Positions 1 to 10,744 of a stretch of DNA of 64,000 nt are shown piece by piece. How positions within the stretch are numbered: position 1 is the first letter of the stretch; each line of letters opens with the position of its first letter. Source of the stretch: Spirodela intermedia (Eukaryota > Streptophyta > Magnoliopsida > Alismatales > Araceae); contig LR746268.1 of the NCBI GenBank assembly GCA_902729315.2, positions 8,167,501 through 8,231,500 of the forward strand. The letters run 5' to 3'. Below the pieces are notes generated by a model that had not been told where the DNA came from, made no database searches, and saw only the letters and a program-made list of their open reading frames with translations. The translations under genes were made by a program, and so were the position numbers.

Positions 1-556
1 TCATCGTCCTCCGAGTAGAAGCTGCGGCTGCTCTTCTTACCTGCGAGAAACAAGCTAGAATCTCAGGTCCTTGATCGCCATTGCACGAGGAAGGAAAGAA
101 GACAGAAACCACATGGATAAGACTTCCACTGTCTGTCATGAACATCAGAGAATGTGAACAGCCATGTATGTAACTAGGGCTTCATGGAGCAGGAAGAACT
201 ACCATTGCGCCTGCATCTTCTGGGTGGATGGCGGGGCCTGAATTGGGAATGGTTCTTGGCCTGGGCTCGGTCGTCAAGATCATCGGAGACGTCTTCACCC
301 CTGAACCCACTTCTTTCCTCCTCGGAATGCCAAGAGCCGGCTTCATCCTGGGAAGGAAATGCCAAAGCTTATCACTCTGTCATGATCAAGAACATCCAAG
401 AAAGAAAATTACCAGCAACGTAAAATGGAGCAGTCGATGATCCTGCGCATTAAATCTTCTTACTGGAGATCATGAAGAAATGATAACCCACTAACATTCA
501 CCATTCAAAGATATTCAACAAGCTGAAGACGCATGAATTTCAATGGGACTACCAAG

Positions 557-606
<50 letters not shown>

Positions 607-2321
607 CCTGAAAATAAGGGTTAGAAGATCTGCCATTTAAAAGATCTTTAAGAGCTCTTTTGGCATCAGCTCGCCTTTGGCGGACGACATATCTGATATA
701 ATTCTGAATTTGGAAACATCAGTCCATAAGGCTATGTAGAAAAGCATAACACAGGCAGATGAGATATAAAATACAAAGGATTTGAGCACTCATTCGCTCA
801 AAGCTATGGCACATACTTCCACTTGGGATTCCAATGTGAAATAGTCCTTACAGTCGATCGAGGGCTTCTTTCTTGCAAGAAATTTACCCTAGATGATATT
901 CAGATTCAGGAATGCAAGCGCCCATGATCGAAAATATCCAAATGCCCTCCTCCATGAAATTAAAGAAAAAGAAAATAAATGGTGGTAACGTACTCAAATG
1001 ATTGGTTCCCTTTGGACTAAGCAATGACATGATTCCCGATCATGCCCAATTAAATACGTATAAAGCATAGGCAAATCCAGAACGATTGAAGTTTCTTAAA
1101 CACATTACATATCATAAATTTCCGCGAGATCAACTCAAGACCATTTCAGTTTTCGGATAAAATTTTACCCCTTTCTTTATTATCACAAATGGATTGATTG
1201 GGGAAAACAAAATTTACCAAGGTATTCCAACCATTTAAGTTCATTCGACGATAGTGAAATATCATGACCATGATTTCACATTTTCATGGCATGGACAATG
1301 TGCCGGATATAGTCTTCATTCAACTTTGGAAAATTCCCACAAAAAAATCACCTTTTAGACTGGTTTAAATCACACGCCACTAATGCTAAACCAATAGATT
1401 ATAAGTAACTCCAAGAATGCAGCAAGAGTTACAGCTGACACATCTCCAACATTTCTGATCTAATACCTTCGGTGCCCGTTGCCCTCCTGTCTCCTCCTGC
1501 AAGCACACGAGCTGTTGTCAGCCTTAATTTTCAAATGAAACCTGATTAATATGTAGAAGGCGAGAGAGAGAAAGATTCTGACGACGCCAGATTACTAAAA
1601 ACCGAATCCCAGATGATAAGATTGACAGAAACCAGATTTTAGTGCAGATATAGGTATGATCTCCACTTGAGGATCATTATCAAAGTAGCACACATTCTCA
1701 TGCCGAACCTCGAACCACAGAGTCGTGACGTAGATAAAGTGTACTAGAATTCCTATATCCCAGTGTACAGCATCAAATTCCTTTGCACGGTAAATGGAAG
1801 CAAATGTCGCCTAGTCGCTTGGAACCGGGTGCCTTTCTCCGCATAAGAAGAGGATTTTTCCGAGTTGAATTGGTCCCTTGAAGAAGCCATCGGCAGGATT
1901 ATGTTGTACGAAGAAACCACGTTGACCTTCCAACCACCGATGCCCGATCACAGAAAAACGCGCTATGGGAATGGAATTGGCGAGAAAATTTGACTCGACA
2001 TGAGTTCAAATCGTTGAAACACCGGATGCCTTCCTGGATGCCGAATTCCGAACCAAACGGACGAATTTTACACAGCGAACCATCATAATTCATCTTCTCT
2101 CTCTCTCTCTCCGATATCTGGCCACGTCTCGGAAAGAATACGGCAAAGCGCATTGAAAGTGAGAGATAACACGATGTTCGGAGAGAGAAGAGGCGGACCT
2201 TGCGGTTAAACTTGCTCTTCCATTTCGCACAGACGACGGGGGTCGAGCGGAAGGATGCCCTACCGTGAGGCGGGCAAGGAATGGGCTCCCCGAGCACCCT
2301 TCTCCACAAGGGCCTCAGCAT
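1..2321 (-). CDS. Conserved plant organelle-type protein of unknown function (3' part outside window)
   Basis: Five exons join in phase on the minus strand: 2199-2321, 1467-1496, 608-703, 203-347 and 1-40, where the frame is still open at the window edge. The start ATG at 2321 has an in-frame stop just before it. The N-terminus (MLRPLWRRVLGEPIP, later SFRSTPVVCAKWK) is Arg-rich and low in acidic residues, which suggests a mitochondrial or plastid presequence. Exon 3 encodes a basic helix-like block (RYVVRQRRADAKRALKDLL). Exon 4 is acidic then basic, and exon 5 reads KKSSRSFYSEDD. From memory this layout resembles small plant proteins loosely annotated as DnaJ-superfamily, but I see no HPD motif and assign no function. 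The first donor (AAG/GTCCGC) is weak and exon 2 is only 30 nt, so that part is least certain. Exons 3-5 are better supported because their phases fit without stops. Confidence 0.6.
561..602. repeat. (GA)n microsatellite, about 21 units
   Basis: An uninterrupted AG run. On the minus strand it is a CT tract that begins about four bases inside the intron that follows exon 3 of the organelle-type protein gene. Confidence 0.95.
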
Positions 2322-3046
2322 CTATGGCCAGCCGTGGAGCAACCCTGCGGAGGGGGGAAGCGGGAACGAAGCATGGAAGCACAGAGAGAGGACACGCTCC
2401 GTCCCCCTTCTCCCCCTCTACAGGCGGCCGTCCTCCGGCGGCGAGGAGCGGGCGGTGGAGACCGACGCTATTTTTGGGAAAAAGCCCAGTTAGAAACCCG
2501 ATTCAACTTAATGGATCCAACCTCGATGTGGGCCTCAAAATGGATCTTTTCAGCCCAGAAGGCTGGCCCAAAAATCAAGAACGGAATATTCTGATGAATA
2601 AAAGCGTTGACTCAGATTTTTCTGCTTCCCGCGCGGACGTCCACCTCAGTTGGTGCGCAATATAATCTGCCCTTCGGGGCCCATCTCGCAGATCCCTTAG
2701 ATTTTTGAACATCAAAGATAAAAAAGATGCTTTATACTATTTTTAGTTATTCCTCGGTTAACGAATATGCTCTTATTTTTTGGTGCGAAAAGAGTCAACT
2801 CTTTTTTTCTTTTCTTTTCTTTAGACAACGAAGACCAGCCTAGAAATAATAAGTTATACAAGGAAAAGACCAATGGATCCCAAGAGAGACGGAGACAACT
2901 CTCCTGCCGCCGCCGCCACCATAAAGAAGAAAGAATCAAAATCCTGCTGCTCTCCCTGCGCCGGCACCGGCGCAACAGGATCGTCGGCCCTTGCCGGCGG
3001 CGCTTTCTTCTTTCCGAGTAGGGGGTGGGATAGGAGAGGGATTGGA
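2322..3046. other. Intergenic: upstream region of the organelle-type protein gene and downstream region of the X8 gene
   Basis: No convincing coding exon. The stretch from 2322 to about 2480 is GC-rich and is probably the promoter/5'UTR of the minus-strand gene to the left. Open frames here on the plus strand have low-complexity composition and no recognisable domain. From about 2700 to 2880 the DNA is AT-rich, and the 3'UTR of the X8 gene probably lies at its right end. Confidence 0.5.
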
Positions 3047-3611
3047 TCACCAGCTGAGCCTGAGAACAAACAGGGCGGGGAGGAGGAGGGCGGCGGCAGG
3101 AGAGAAGGAGAGGGACCCCGCGTCGCTGCCGTCGATGGAGATGCCGGTGCCGGTCGGGCCGAGGCCACCGACGATGCCGTTGGTGGTCGGCGAGGCGAAG
3201 GCTGGGGTCCCACTGGTTGCGGTGGTTGTCCCCCGTGGGCTGCTGGAGGTCGGCGTGGTAGAGCTGGCGGAGGAGGGGTATCTACGCCCAGTGGAACTGG
3301 GGTCGGTGATGCCGGCGGTGCCGGAGAAGTCGCAGCTGCCGGCGCCCTGGCCCTTCTTCTGGAAGTAGCTATTGGCGGCCCAGGATCAGTGAGCTAGCAC
3401 AGTGTTGAGCTCGTAGCAGTCTCCCTTCTGCAGGATGGCGCTGCAGTCGGCGCCGGCGCCGCACGCGTAGTGCAGCGTCTTCTGTAGCGCACTGGTGCCG
3501 GCGTCGCTCCTGCATACGCACCACGTCGCATCGCCGCCGGAGAAGAAGAGCCCCCCCACGAGCACCAGCACCACCACTGTCACCGGCGAGAGAAACCCAC
3601 AACACAGAAAT

Positions 3612-3644
<33 letters not shown>

Positions 3645-3719
3645 CAAGAAGATGGCGAAAAGAGTAAACTCGTAATTATGAAAAACTGGGGGGAATCGGG
3701 GGGGATCGATCCCACTCAT
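3047..3719 (-). pseudogene. Broken GPI-anchored X8/CBM43 protein (plasmodesmata callose-binding type)
   Basis: PDCB-family proteins bind callose at plasmodesmata through a single X8/CBM43 domain and hold to the membrane by a GPI anchor. The minus strand shows the X8 start (ATWCVCRSDAGTSALQKTL, YACGAGADCSAILQKGDCY) and, in the same frame, the rest of the domain (AANSYFQKKGQGAGSCDFSG). A Ser/Thr/Gly-rich linker and a hydrophobic GPI-type tail (SLSFSPAAALLLPALFVL) follow, ending in a stop at 3047-3049. A TGA at 3386-3388 sits exactly where the family has Cys after the Asn-Thr-Val...His stretch. The X8 frame also has no upstream ATG before a stop at 3644-3646. A signal-peptide-like hydrophobic stretch lies in another frame starting at 3719, and dropping one G from the seven-G run (plus strand 3551-3557) would join the two. 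A recent pseudogene or assembly errors both fit. Confidence 0.75.
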
Positions 3720-5289
3720 TTTAGCTTAGCATCCTACTGTTGACTTTGTTATGATATCTAAGTGACCCCCGTTGCTATGGACCGCAAGAGCATACACAAT
3801 ACTGCCCAAAAGTCAAATTCTGCCGCGAATAATTACACGTTCAAATAATATCACAATAGTTTCCGCAAAACCCATACCCCTGATTATAAAAGTGAGTCAA
3901 CCCCACTCGCTCCGAAGTCAATCAGCTCTGCGGTGAGGCTGGGATATCTTCAGCATCACGGCCTTTCATATTGACTCTCCTCTCACGGAGTCCCTTCCTT
4001 CTGTGGCGGAGTCACTCGGAGCGGTGCTGATCGGGAGGAGAGAAAAGGGAGCTTCTTTTAGGGTTACGGGGGGAAGTGGGGAAGCTAGCTGCACCAGTCA
4101 GAGGGACGAGGCAAGATGAACACTAATGAAAGGGTTACCGTCGATGGGGACACTGACACTGACTTGCTCGACCTACTCTCCTGAAAGCTAGCCCTGTGGG
4201 AACTGCAAGAGGGACCTTCCTCCACTACTAATAGTCAGCGGTGAGCGTGGGGAAGATGGTAAACCCAGACGAAGTCTCTCCTTGGACCTCTTACGCTTGG
4301 TCTCTCTGGAGCTTCGTTGGTGCAACTGCAGCAAGACTGCCCGTTGCTGCGTCAGTTTCCCATCGGAAGGCGGGCTTTGCCATGGCCGAGAGAGGAGCCG
4401 TCTCCTCCTCTCCTGTCTGATATCATATCATGTCGCATCATGAGGCTGCTTCCTTTTGACTGTCAGTCTATTCGCCGCCACCCGAGCAATCCATCGTCTG
4501 TCGAGCAGCCTGCGCTCCACCATTTTGATGCTTCCCTCGAGCACGAGGCTCCCGGCGTTATCTTCTCCCTGTCAGCCCCACCAGCGCCTTTATCATCCAC
4601 GATACCCGCCGGCAAAGCCGCCCCCTTGCGCCTGGTTTTGGCCGGAGTATGATGAAGATGATGGATTCGGTTCCGTTCTTGATGTCCTACCTATTCCTAC
4701 CGAAAGAACGGTCTCTTGAGATGATCGTGCGGATAAGAGGCCGTTGACCACCCTAAACCAGTAGGGAAGGCATCCCTCTTTACGGCAACACGGACAGTAG
4801 GCTGGATTTGGAGAATAACGCGGGGTTTTCGTCGATGGAAGCTTCGTGCTTTCACGCATGCTCAAACAAAAAACATCAGATAGATAAAAGGGTAACTAGG
4901 TTTATAGCGTCTTTTGACTGGTCTGTCCCCCACCCTCCACCCCCGGTGGCGCATGGAATCATTGAACTCAACTGGAACAGTTCCCCCGGGTCTCCCATAG
5001 CAGCACGCAGAACACTCGGCCTTCTTTCGTGGGCATCCTCTGCCGTACGTAGTGCGCTATTTCTTCACGTGGAACACGGGAGAAACGGACAGGCCTCGGC
5101 GCCGGGGGCCCGGCCACGGTGTCTCCGGACGGAACCTCATCCCCGTGCACGTGCCTAATAGGAGTCCACTCACAGCTCTGTCCACTGTCGCCCGTGTGAG
5201 TGGAGCTTTCGGGTTCTCCGGGCCCGCTAAGGTTAATCATCGGGCCGAGGCCCATTAGGAATGTGACGAAGCTGCTGACGTCGAACGCA
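3720..5289. other. Intergenic, upstream of WAT1-related gene; one short unassigned ORF
   Basis: No recognised gene. A short plus-strand frame at 4256-4420 (54 aa, starting MVNPDEVSPWTSYAWSLWSF) has a natural-looking composition with several Trp, but it matches nothing I know and stops early. Open frames up to 186 codons between 4960 and 5530 lie in GC-rich promoter DNA and look accidental. Confidence 0.4.
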
Positions 5290-5357
5290 AGGGTACGTGG
5301 CTGGGCAACAACAGGCAGATGTACACGTGTCAAGCCCATAGACACGTGCGACGTGGA
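5290..5357. promoter_or_regulatory. Cluster of ACGT-core (G-box/ABRE-like) sites
   Basis: Four ACGT cores fall within about 65 bases: TACGTGG near 5294, ACACGTGT at 5323-5330, ACACGTGC at 5342-5349 and ACGTGG near 5351. Two more CACGTG-type sites occur near 5067 and 5146. They lie 180-240 bases upstream of the TATA-like box of the WAT1-related gene, where plant bZIP/bHLH sites usually sit. Function is inferred from spacing and sequence only. Confidence 0.45.
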
Positions 5358-5536
5358 GTTGCCGCCTAAGATTAATCCCCCTCCGGGCCTTCCCTCAAAC
5401 GTAACGGTGGCCCATTTGGGGAGATTCCATCCGCGCAGGGGACAGTTGTCTTTGGAGTTCCGTCTGACGTGGACCGGCCGACAACGTGGGGCATTCTCGT
5501 TGGGTGATGGCTTCTGCGTTCTTCTCACCCTTGCAC

Positions 5537-5545
5537 CATAAATAG
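5537..5545 (+). promoter_or_regulatory. TATA-like box of the WAT1-related gene
   Basis: CATAAATAG lies about 275 bases upstream of the start codon and is followed by a CT-rich leader (5610-5660), a common plant 5'UTR arrangement. Confidence 0.5.
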
Positions 5546-5817
5546 AGTTCGTTCTCCTCCGCCTTCACAACCGGAGAAGAACGGAAGAGGAGGCAGAGGC
5601 AGCAGCACACCCCTCTCCCCCAGCCCGTCTCTGTCTCTCTCTCTGTCTCTCTCTGTTTCTGTATTTCTTCAGGGTCGAATTAGCAGAGTGGGGTGACGCG
5701 CTTTTTCCGTGAGGTGGGAGTCTTATTCTTGGTATCTCTTGAAGTCATCTCTCCACTGTTCTGGGTTTTTTTGGAGGGGCGGACTTCTCGGAGTGAAGAA
5801 GGTGGGCAGGTTCTTGC

Positions 5818-7854
5818 ATGGCGATCGACATGGGTTTCATGGTGGATGGGATGAAGCCGGTGGTGGGGATGGTGCTGGTGCAGATGGTGTTCGCCGGGGC
5901 GAACATTTTCTACAAGTTGGCGGCCAACGACGGCATGGATCTGCGGGTTCTCGTGGCGTACAGGCACCTCTTCGGCGCCGCCTTCCTCCTCCCCGTCGCT
6001 TTCTTCGTCGAAAGGTTCTCCCTCTCCATTTCCATCTCCATCTGTTAGCCTCCGTTAGGATTTTCAAGAATTCGATCTTGTTGATCTTCGTCGTTATCGT
6101 CATCGTTTTCTTCTTCCTCTTATTCCTTCTCCTCTTGATAATCGTCATCTGGCTTTCTGAGAGAGTGCCAACGACAACGGATCCTCTCTCTGATGCATTC
6201 GACCACCTGTGATTCTCGTTGCAGGAAAACCCGGCCAGCTATCACTTGGACGGTCCTGATTCAGTCTTTCTTCTGCGGGCTATTTGGGTAAGCCTGGAAC
6301 AGAAGAAATATCCCTTTTTTACATCGCTCCTGAGGAGTATCGGAACGGACCAAAAAGGTTTCGGGCTGGGTGAAGCAGTAGATTTCGAGGTTTTCTTTAG
6401 AGAGACGGTCAATTAAACCTGGTCAACGTAATCATCGTACCGCGCCACCCCGTGCCATTACAACTAACTCCCGTGGCAGCCAGCCTGTTAGTTGACGCGT
6501 CGGGCCATATCACCACAACGTCGCATATGCGGCAGCTAATGTGATGGCATTGATGGTGGACGGCTCCGGGGTAGAACGGGGAGCACGATGAGAACAAAAT
6601 GAACCCTCGTGGATCGCTGGTGGGGGAAGAGTTTCCTAACTCGGTCCGGTTCAACCGCAGGGGAACACTGGCTCAGAACCTCTACCTGATGGCCATCAAG
6701 CTGACGACGGCCACCTTCACGACGGCGATAGCGAACCTCATCCCCGCCATCACCTTCGTCTTGGCGGTGATCTTCGGGTAAGGCCCTATGGGATGCTGTC
6801 TACAGACTTTCTTCTTCCCCACTCGCCTCCTCAGATTGCGCTGAAATCGTCGTGGTGATGCGGCCAGGCTGGAGAAGCTGGGTCTGCGGACAATGGCAGG
6901 GAAGGCGAAGTTGGCTGGAACGGCAGTGGGGCTGGGCGGGGCGATGTTTCTCACCTTCTATAAGGGGCCGGAGGTCGACATCTGGCCCAGCAACGTTGAC
7001 CTGTTGCAAGAGAAGGGCAGCCCGGCGCCGGCCCACCTAGAGTATGGTAATCGCGTGATGGGCTCATTGTTGGCTGTGGTCAGCTGCTTCTCGTATGCAA
7101 TCTGGTTGATTATTCAGGTGATTTCAAAGTGATTGACGTCCCCTTGTGAGCTCAGACCGCGGATTTTCTGACCTCTCGCTGTTGGTGCAGGCTAAGATGA
7201 TCAAGTGTTTCCCGTGCGCCAACTCGAGTGCGGCGTTGATGTGCCTCATGGCGGCGGTGCAGTCGGCGGCGCTCGCCCTCTGCATGCAGAGGGACTGGAA
7301 CGAGTGGAAGATGGGTCTCGACATCAGGCTCCTCACCTCCGTCTACGTGGTGAGTTGAGCATTCATCCTTCTCCGTCTCACGCCTGTCCGTCTTCCCTGC
7401 TCCGCAAGTGTATGACTAACGGAGAGCTGACTCTCACGTCAAACACCTGAATGCAGGGAGTGATAGCGTCGGGGTTGACTTTAATGGTGATGGCGTGGTG
7501 CATCCGTCTGAAGGGCCCGCTGTTCGCGTCGGTCTTCAACCCCCTGATGCTGGTGGTCGTGGCTGTACTGGGGTCTTTCCTTCTCGAAGAAAAGCTGCAC
7601 CTTGGGAGGTAATGCGCGCCGCCGTGTTCCCACAGGCTGGTCTTCTTCTTCTTTTTTTCAAGATCCTGGGTCATTAACTGCTTCCTCTGTTTGGTGACAG
7701 CCTTTTGGGCGCCATCTTGATCGTGGTGGGGCTCTACCTGGTGATCTGGGGCAAGTGTAGGGAAGCCAAGAAGGCAGTTGAACTACCCGTGGTGAAGCCT
7801 CAAGAGCCAGGGCAAGTTGAGGTGACAACGCAGGCGCAGTCGACCGGTCGCTGA
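5818..7854 (+). CDS. WAT1-related protein (EamA/DMT-type transporter, MtN21 family)
   Basis: Seven exons: 5818-6014, 6225-6287, 6661-6777, 6868-7117, 7191-7349, 7457-7608 and 7701-7854. All junctions are GT-AG with matching phases, giving 363 aa, the usual family length. WAT1-like proteins are ten-helix membrane proteins of the drug/metabolite transporter superfamily; WAT1 itself acts in auxin export from the vacuole, but substrates of most members are unknown. Family signatures are clear: the first EamA repeat (VQMVFAGANIFYKLA, LFGGTLAQNLYLMAIKL, ANLIPAITFVLAVIFG) and the second (FSYAIWLIIQ, FASVFNPLMLVVVAVLGSF, LLEEKLHLGSLLGAILIVVG). It ends in a short polar tail. The first of two close in-frame ATGs was taken (MAIDMGF); MGFMVDG, four codons on, is an alternative. 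No disruption seen, so it is probably functional. A fragment of a related gene lies about 8 kb downstream. Confidence 0.93.
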
Positions 7855-8787
7855 AGCAAGCTTCTCCCGAGGAGGAATGCGAGAACCCCCCCCGGCGCCG
7901 ATAATACAGTGAGCTTGCGCCGACGATCCAGTGGGCGGACGGTCTAGTTTCAGCAGCGTAACTCGGCCACCAGGGGCGGCGGCACCTCACGCACTTGAGG
8001 TGGTAGAGGAGATGAAGCGGGGTGGGTTAGTTTTCATTGGGCATTTTGTCGGATGCTCGTAAAATAGAGGGTAGTCTTGAGTTGGCCTCGTCGATCAAAC
8101 GAGAGAGAGAGAGAGAGAGAGAGAGCAAGAAACGGGCTTCTTCCAAGTCCTCTGGGCAAGAACTTGAACAACCGTACGTGTTTGTAAGTAAATCAGTTTC
8201 CTTCCTGTGGACACGGAGAATCTCGCAGATCTAATGCCATTGGAAAATGCCATATGAAGACGAAAACAGCGCCGTTTCTCCGTATTTTTACGACGGGATT
8301 GTTTGGCTTTTACCACTCTAAAAAGCACCATATATATCTCTTATTTAAGATATATAATAAGAGATTATATACCGCTAATATTATTCGAATTTAACATCCC
8401 GAATTAGTAACTTATTTCTTATTTGACATTTAGAAACTGCTATTGAGTGTATTATAGAAAGTGAGAATATTACGCATTTATTAACCCATTTTTAAACATT
8501 ATTTATGAAAAATCAAGCCGAATAATTTTTCGATTAACTTAGTAATTTTAACAATATATTTATTCATCCACACACGTGTTACTGAAACTTAATTATAGTC
8601 ACGGGCTCGTGGCGTCATATCAGCACGGTTATCCCAACGCTGGTAGCTCTTAAATAGATCCGACCACCCTCGTGGTGCTGGTGAAGCCATCCAACGTTGT
8701 CCGTCTTTCGGAGGACGGACGCTCTTCTCTGGCTAGGACCCTGACAGAGCCTGCCACGTCGGTGCCAGATCTGGGGAAAGAGACTCG
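7855..8787. other. Intergenic: 3'UTR of WAT1-related gene, (GA)n tract and AT-rich spacer
   Basis: A (GA)n run at 8100-8125 lies in or near the 3'UTR. From about 8330 to 8600 the DNA is AT-rich and non-coding. A TTAAATAG element near 8649 is a second TATA candidate for the small peptide gene. Confidence 0.5.
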
Positions 8788-8795
8788 TATTTATG
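8788..8795 (+). promoter_or_regulatory. TATA-like box of the small Cys-rich peptide gene
   Basis: TATTTATG lies 44-51 bases upstream of the chosen ATG. That would give a very short leader, and TTAAATAG near 8649 is the competing candidate. Confidence 0.35.
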
Positions 8796-8838
8796 GAGCG
8801 TCCTCGGGGGGTGGTGGGGAGAAGGAGAGAGGAAGGAG

Positions 8839-9233
8839 ATGGAGATGAAGAAGACACCGGCCGCCATGCTCGTCCTCCTGTTGCTCGTTGGCTGCCTGGT
8901 GGAGGAAATCAACTGCGACGCTTTCGACTGCTACGACGCGTGCACCACCGGCTGCGTCGCCTCCTACATAAACCACCGTAAGTTTTACGGCGGCGGGGGC
9001 CTCCCTGAAAAAAGAGGTCCTCTCTGAATGCTCCTGCCCTAGTAGGATTACCGTCCGTCGGATGTAGTTCCCACGGCCAATAACTTGTCGGTCACAAGTT
9101 CTCTTTCTTGGTTTCTTTCCTCTGCCCTTAATGTCTCGTTCTCCTGTCGGCGGAGCGAACAGCGCGTCTGATGCAACGTTGCGAACGCAAGTGTGCCATC
9201 CAGTGCAGCCCAGGTGGTCTTCGCTCTCGGTGA
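8839..9233 (+). CDS. Small secreted cysteine-rich peptide, thionin-like family
   Basis: Two exons, 8839-8977 and 9163-9233, with a strong donor (ACC/GTAAGT) and a phase-1 join, encode 69 aa. Residues 1-26 form a clear signal peptide with a Leu/Val core (AAMLVLLLLVGCLVEE). The mature peptide has six Cys in two equal blocks: FDCYDACTTGCV, then after the intron RCERKCAIQCSP. The pattern is C-x3-C-x3-C, spacer, C-x3-C-x3-C. From memory this matches a plant family labelled thionin-like, which is distinct from classical thionins, and the role of most members is unknown. The peptide probably enters the secretory pathway and forms three disulfides. The last residues (GGLRSR) read past a possible GT donor, so the C-terminus is slightly uncertain. 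The start is the first ATG in this frame; a second lies two codons downstream. Confidence 0.75.
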
Positions 9234-10744
9234 AGCTCTCTGGATCTTCCATTGATGAAGCCTCTGAAAAGGAGATATCGTGCCCTTGCAGGAGCCACGG
9301 CGGGTCGCGGAAGACGATAGGGAACGTTGCAGTCCGGCGGAATCGCCGCCGGATATCGCTCGGTCGCCGAAGAAATCTGCAGAGATGGGCACACCCATGT
9401 GTAGAGGCACCGTAGTGGGATGCCTAGACTATCCCCTTTGGAATCTCCCTACAAGAAAATATAATGAAGACTTGACGAATCAAACTTCCCTGGACTCGAT
9501 GCAATTTATAAATGCTTGCCCATAAACTTGTTCCATGAATTATATGCTTTATTCAGTCTACTGGGTTAATTTGGATCTCTCCACTGGGCTCCCTTCTGCG
9601 CTGATTTGTGCCCTGATAGGCACTGAACGGGCCACTAAGATAGCTTTGACATCGTGCTCTTGAAAGCACCATGGGGCGAGATTCCAAGAGCTGAAGGTGA
9701 TATTCTCTTGGAGATAGAGCACTAGAGATTCTCGTGCGTTGGAGAGTTGAAACATGTCATAAAGGACGACGTCTTAGTTGATGTGCTTCCACCGCATTCT
9801 TGTTCCATAATATTCTCTTCATTTTTAGCTTGATTTTTTACTCATTGGATTATTTAGTAGACATGATATGAATTCCATGAAAGTTTCACAATTATAATTG
9901 AAACTTTTTCAGGACAAATCTTTCGTCGGTGGTTCACCAGCTTTGGCCTTATATCCACCATTCTTAAACCCTTGCAGGCCGATTTTTTGGGGAAAAAAAA
10001 GGATCCTTGAAGGAAATGGTGAAACATGTTTGCCGATTATTAGTAGACATTATCATTCCTATTATTTTATTATTACATTTCCCATTTCATCCATTCCAAT
10101 TATTCATTGAAATGCATGGATGGTCCATAAATTGATATCTTATTTGTATAAATCTACATTTTGTCCTCTTTAAGAAAAGGACATTAATCGATTTATTATT
10201 TATTTTAGGAAAACATTGTACACATCACAATATTAAGGTAGGCCAAGTACTAAAATATATTAATGAAAAATTATAGGAAGAAAATATTACGAACAACACA
10301 ACATACATATAAAATCATGACCTACATAACAGCAATATGATGCATTGAAGTCAATCATGTCAAAAGAGACACTTGCCAAAATATTAAGTTATTCTTTTGA
10401 CTCTTTAAGGCACAAATTTTATATGGTGGAAAGGTACAATGTTGAATGACTCGATAAAATGAATTAATTTTAATATTATCTAATACTAGGCCATGAAATA
10501 ACTAGACCTATGACCTGGACAGCTTTTTCGTTTAAAGTCCTTATGGAGCACTAACTCTCTTAAAGACAATGCATGAGTCCATGACTAGGACTACTACTTT
10601 TACAATATGACCAAAAGTATTAGTCCTAGACAAATTATGAATGTTGCTTTGAACATTTAGCTTTGTTGTTGACATAGATGAAAATTTCAATATGTTGAAG
10701 AAAACTTTTAATGATTTCATCAATCATGGATTAATTGTTATATA
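9234..10744. other. AT-rich intergenic DNA
   Basis: Probably begins with the 3'UTR of the small peptide gene. No coding pattern, RNA gene or intact transposon was recognised. Composition turns strongly AT-rich after about 9780, at the edge of the retroelement island. Confidence 0.5.

Noticed and set aside
2255-2665. Plus-strand frames of 109-136 codons
   Set aside because: They lie over the first exon and upstream region of the minus-strand gene and resemble no protein.
4968-5528. 186-codon open frame on the minus strand
   Set aside because: It covers the GC-rich promoter of the WAT1-related gene, shows no domain and has a composition expected from GC-rich non-coding DNA.
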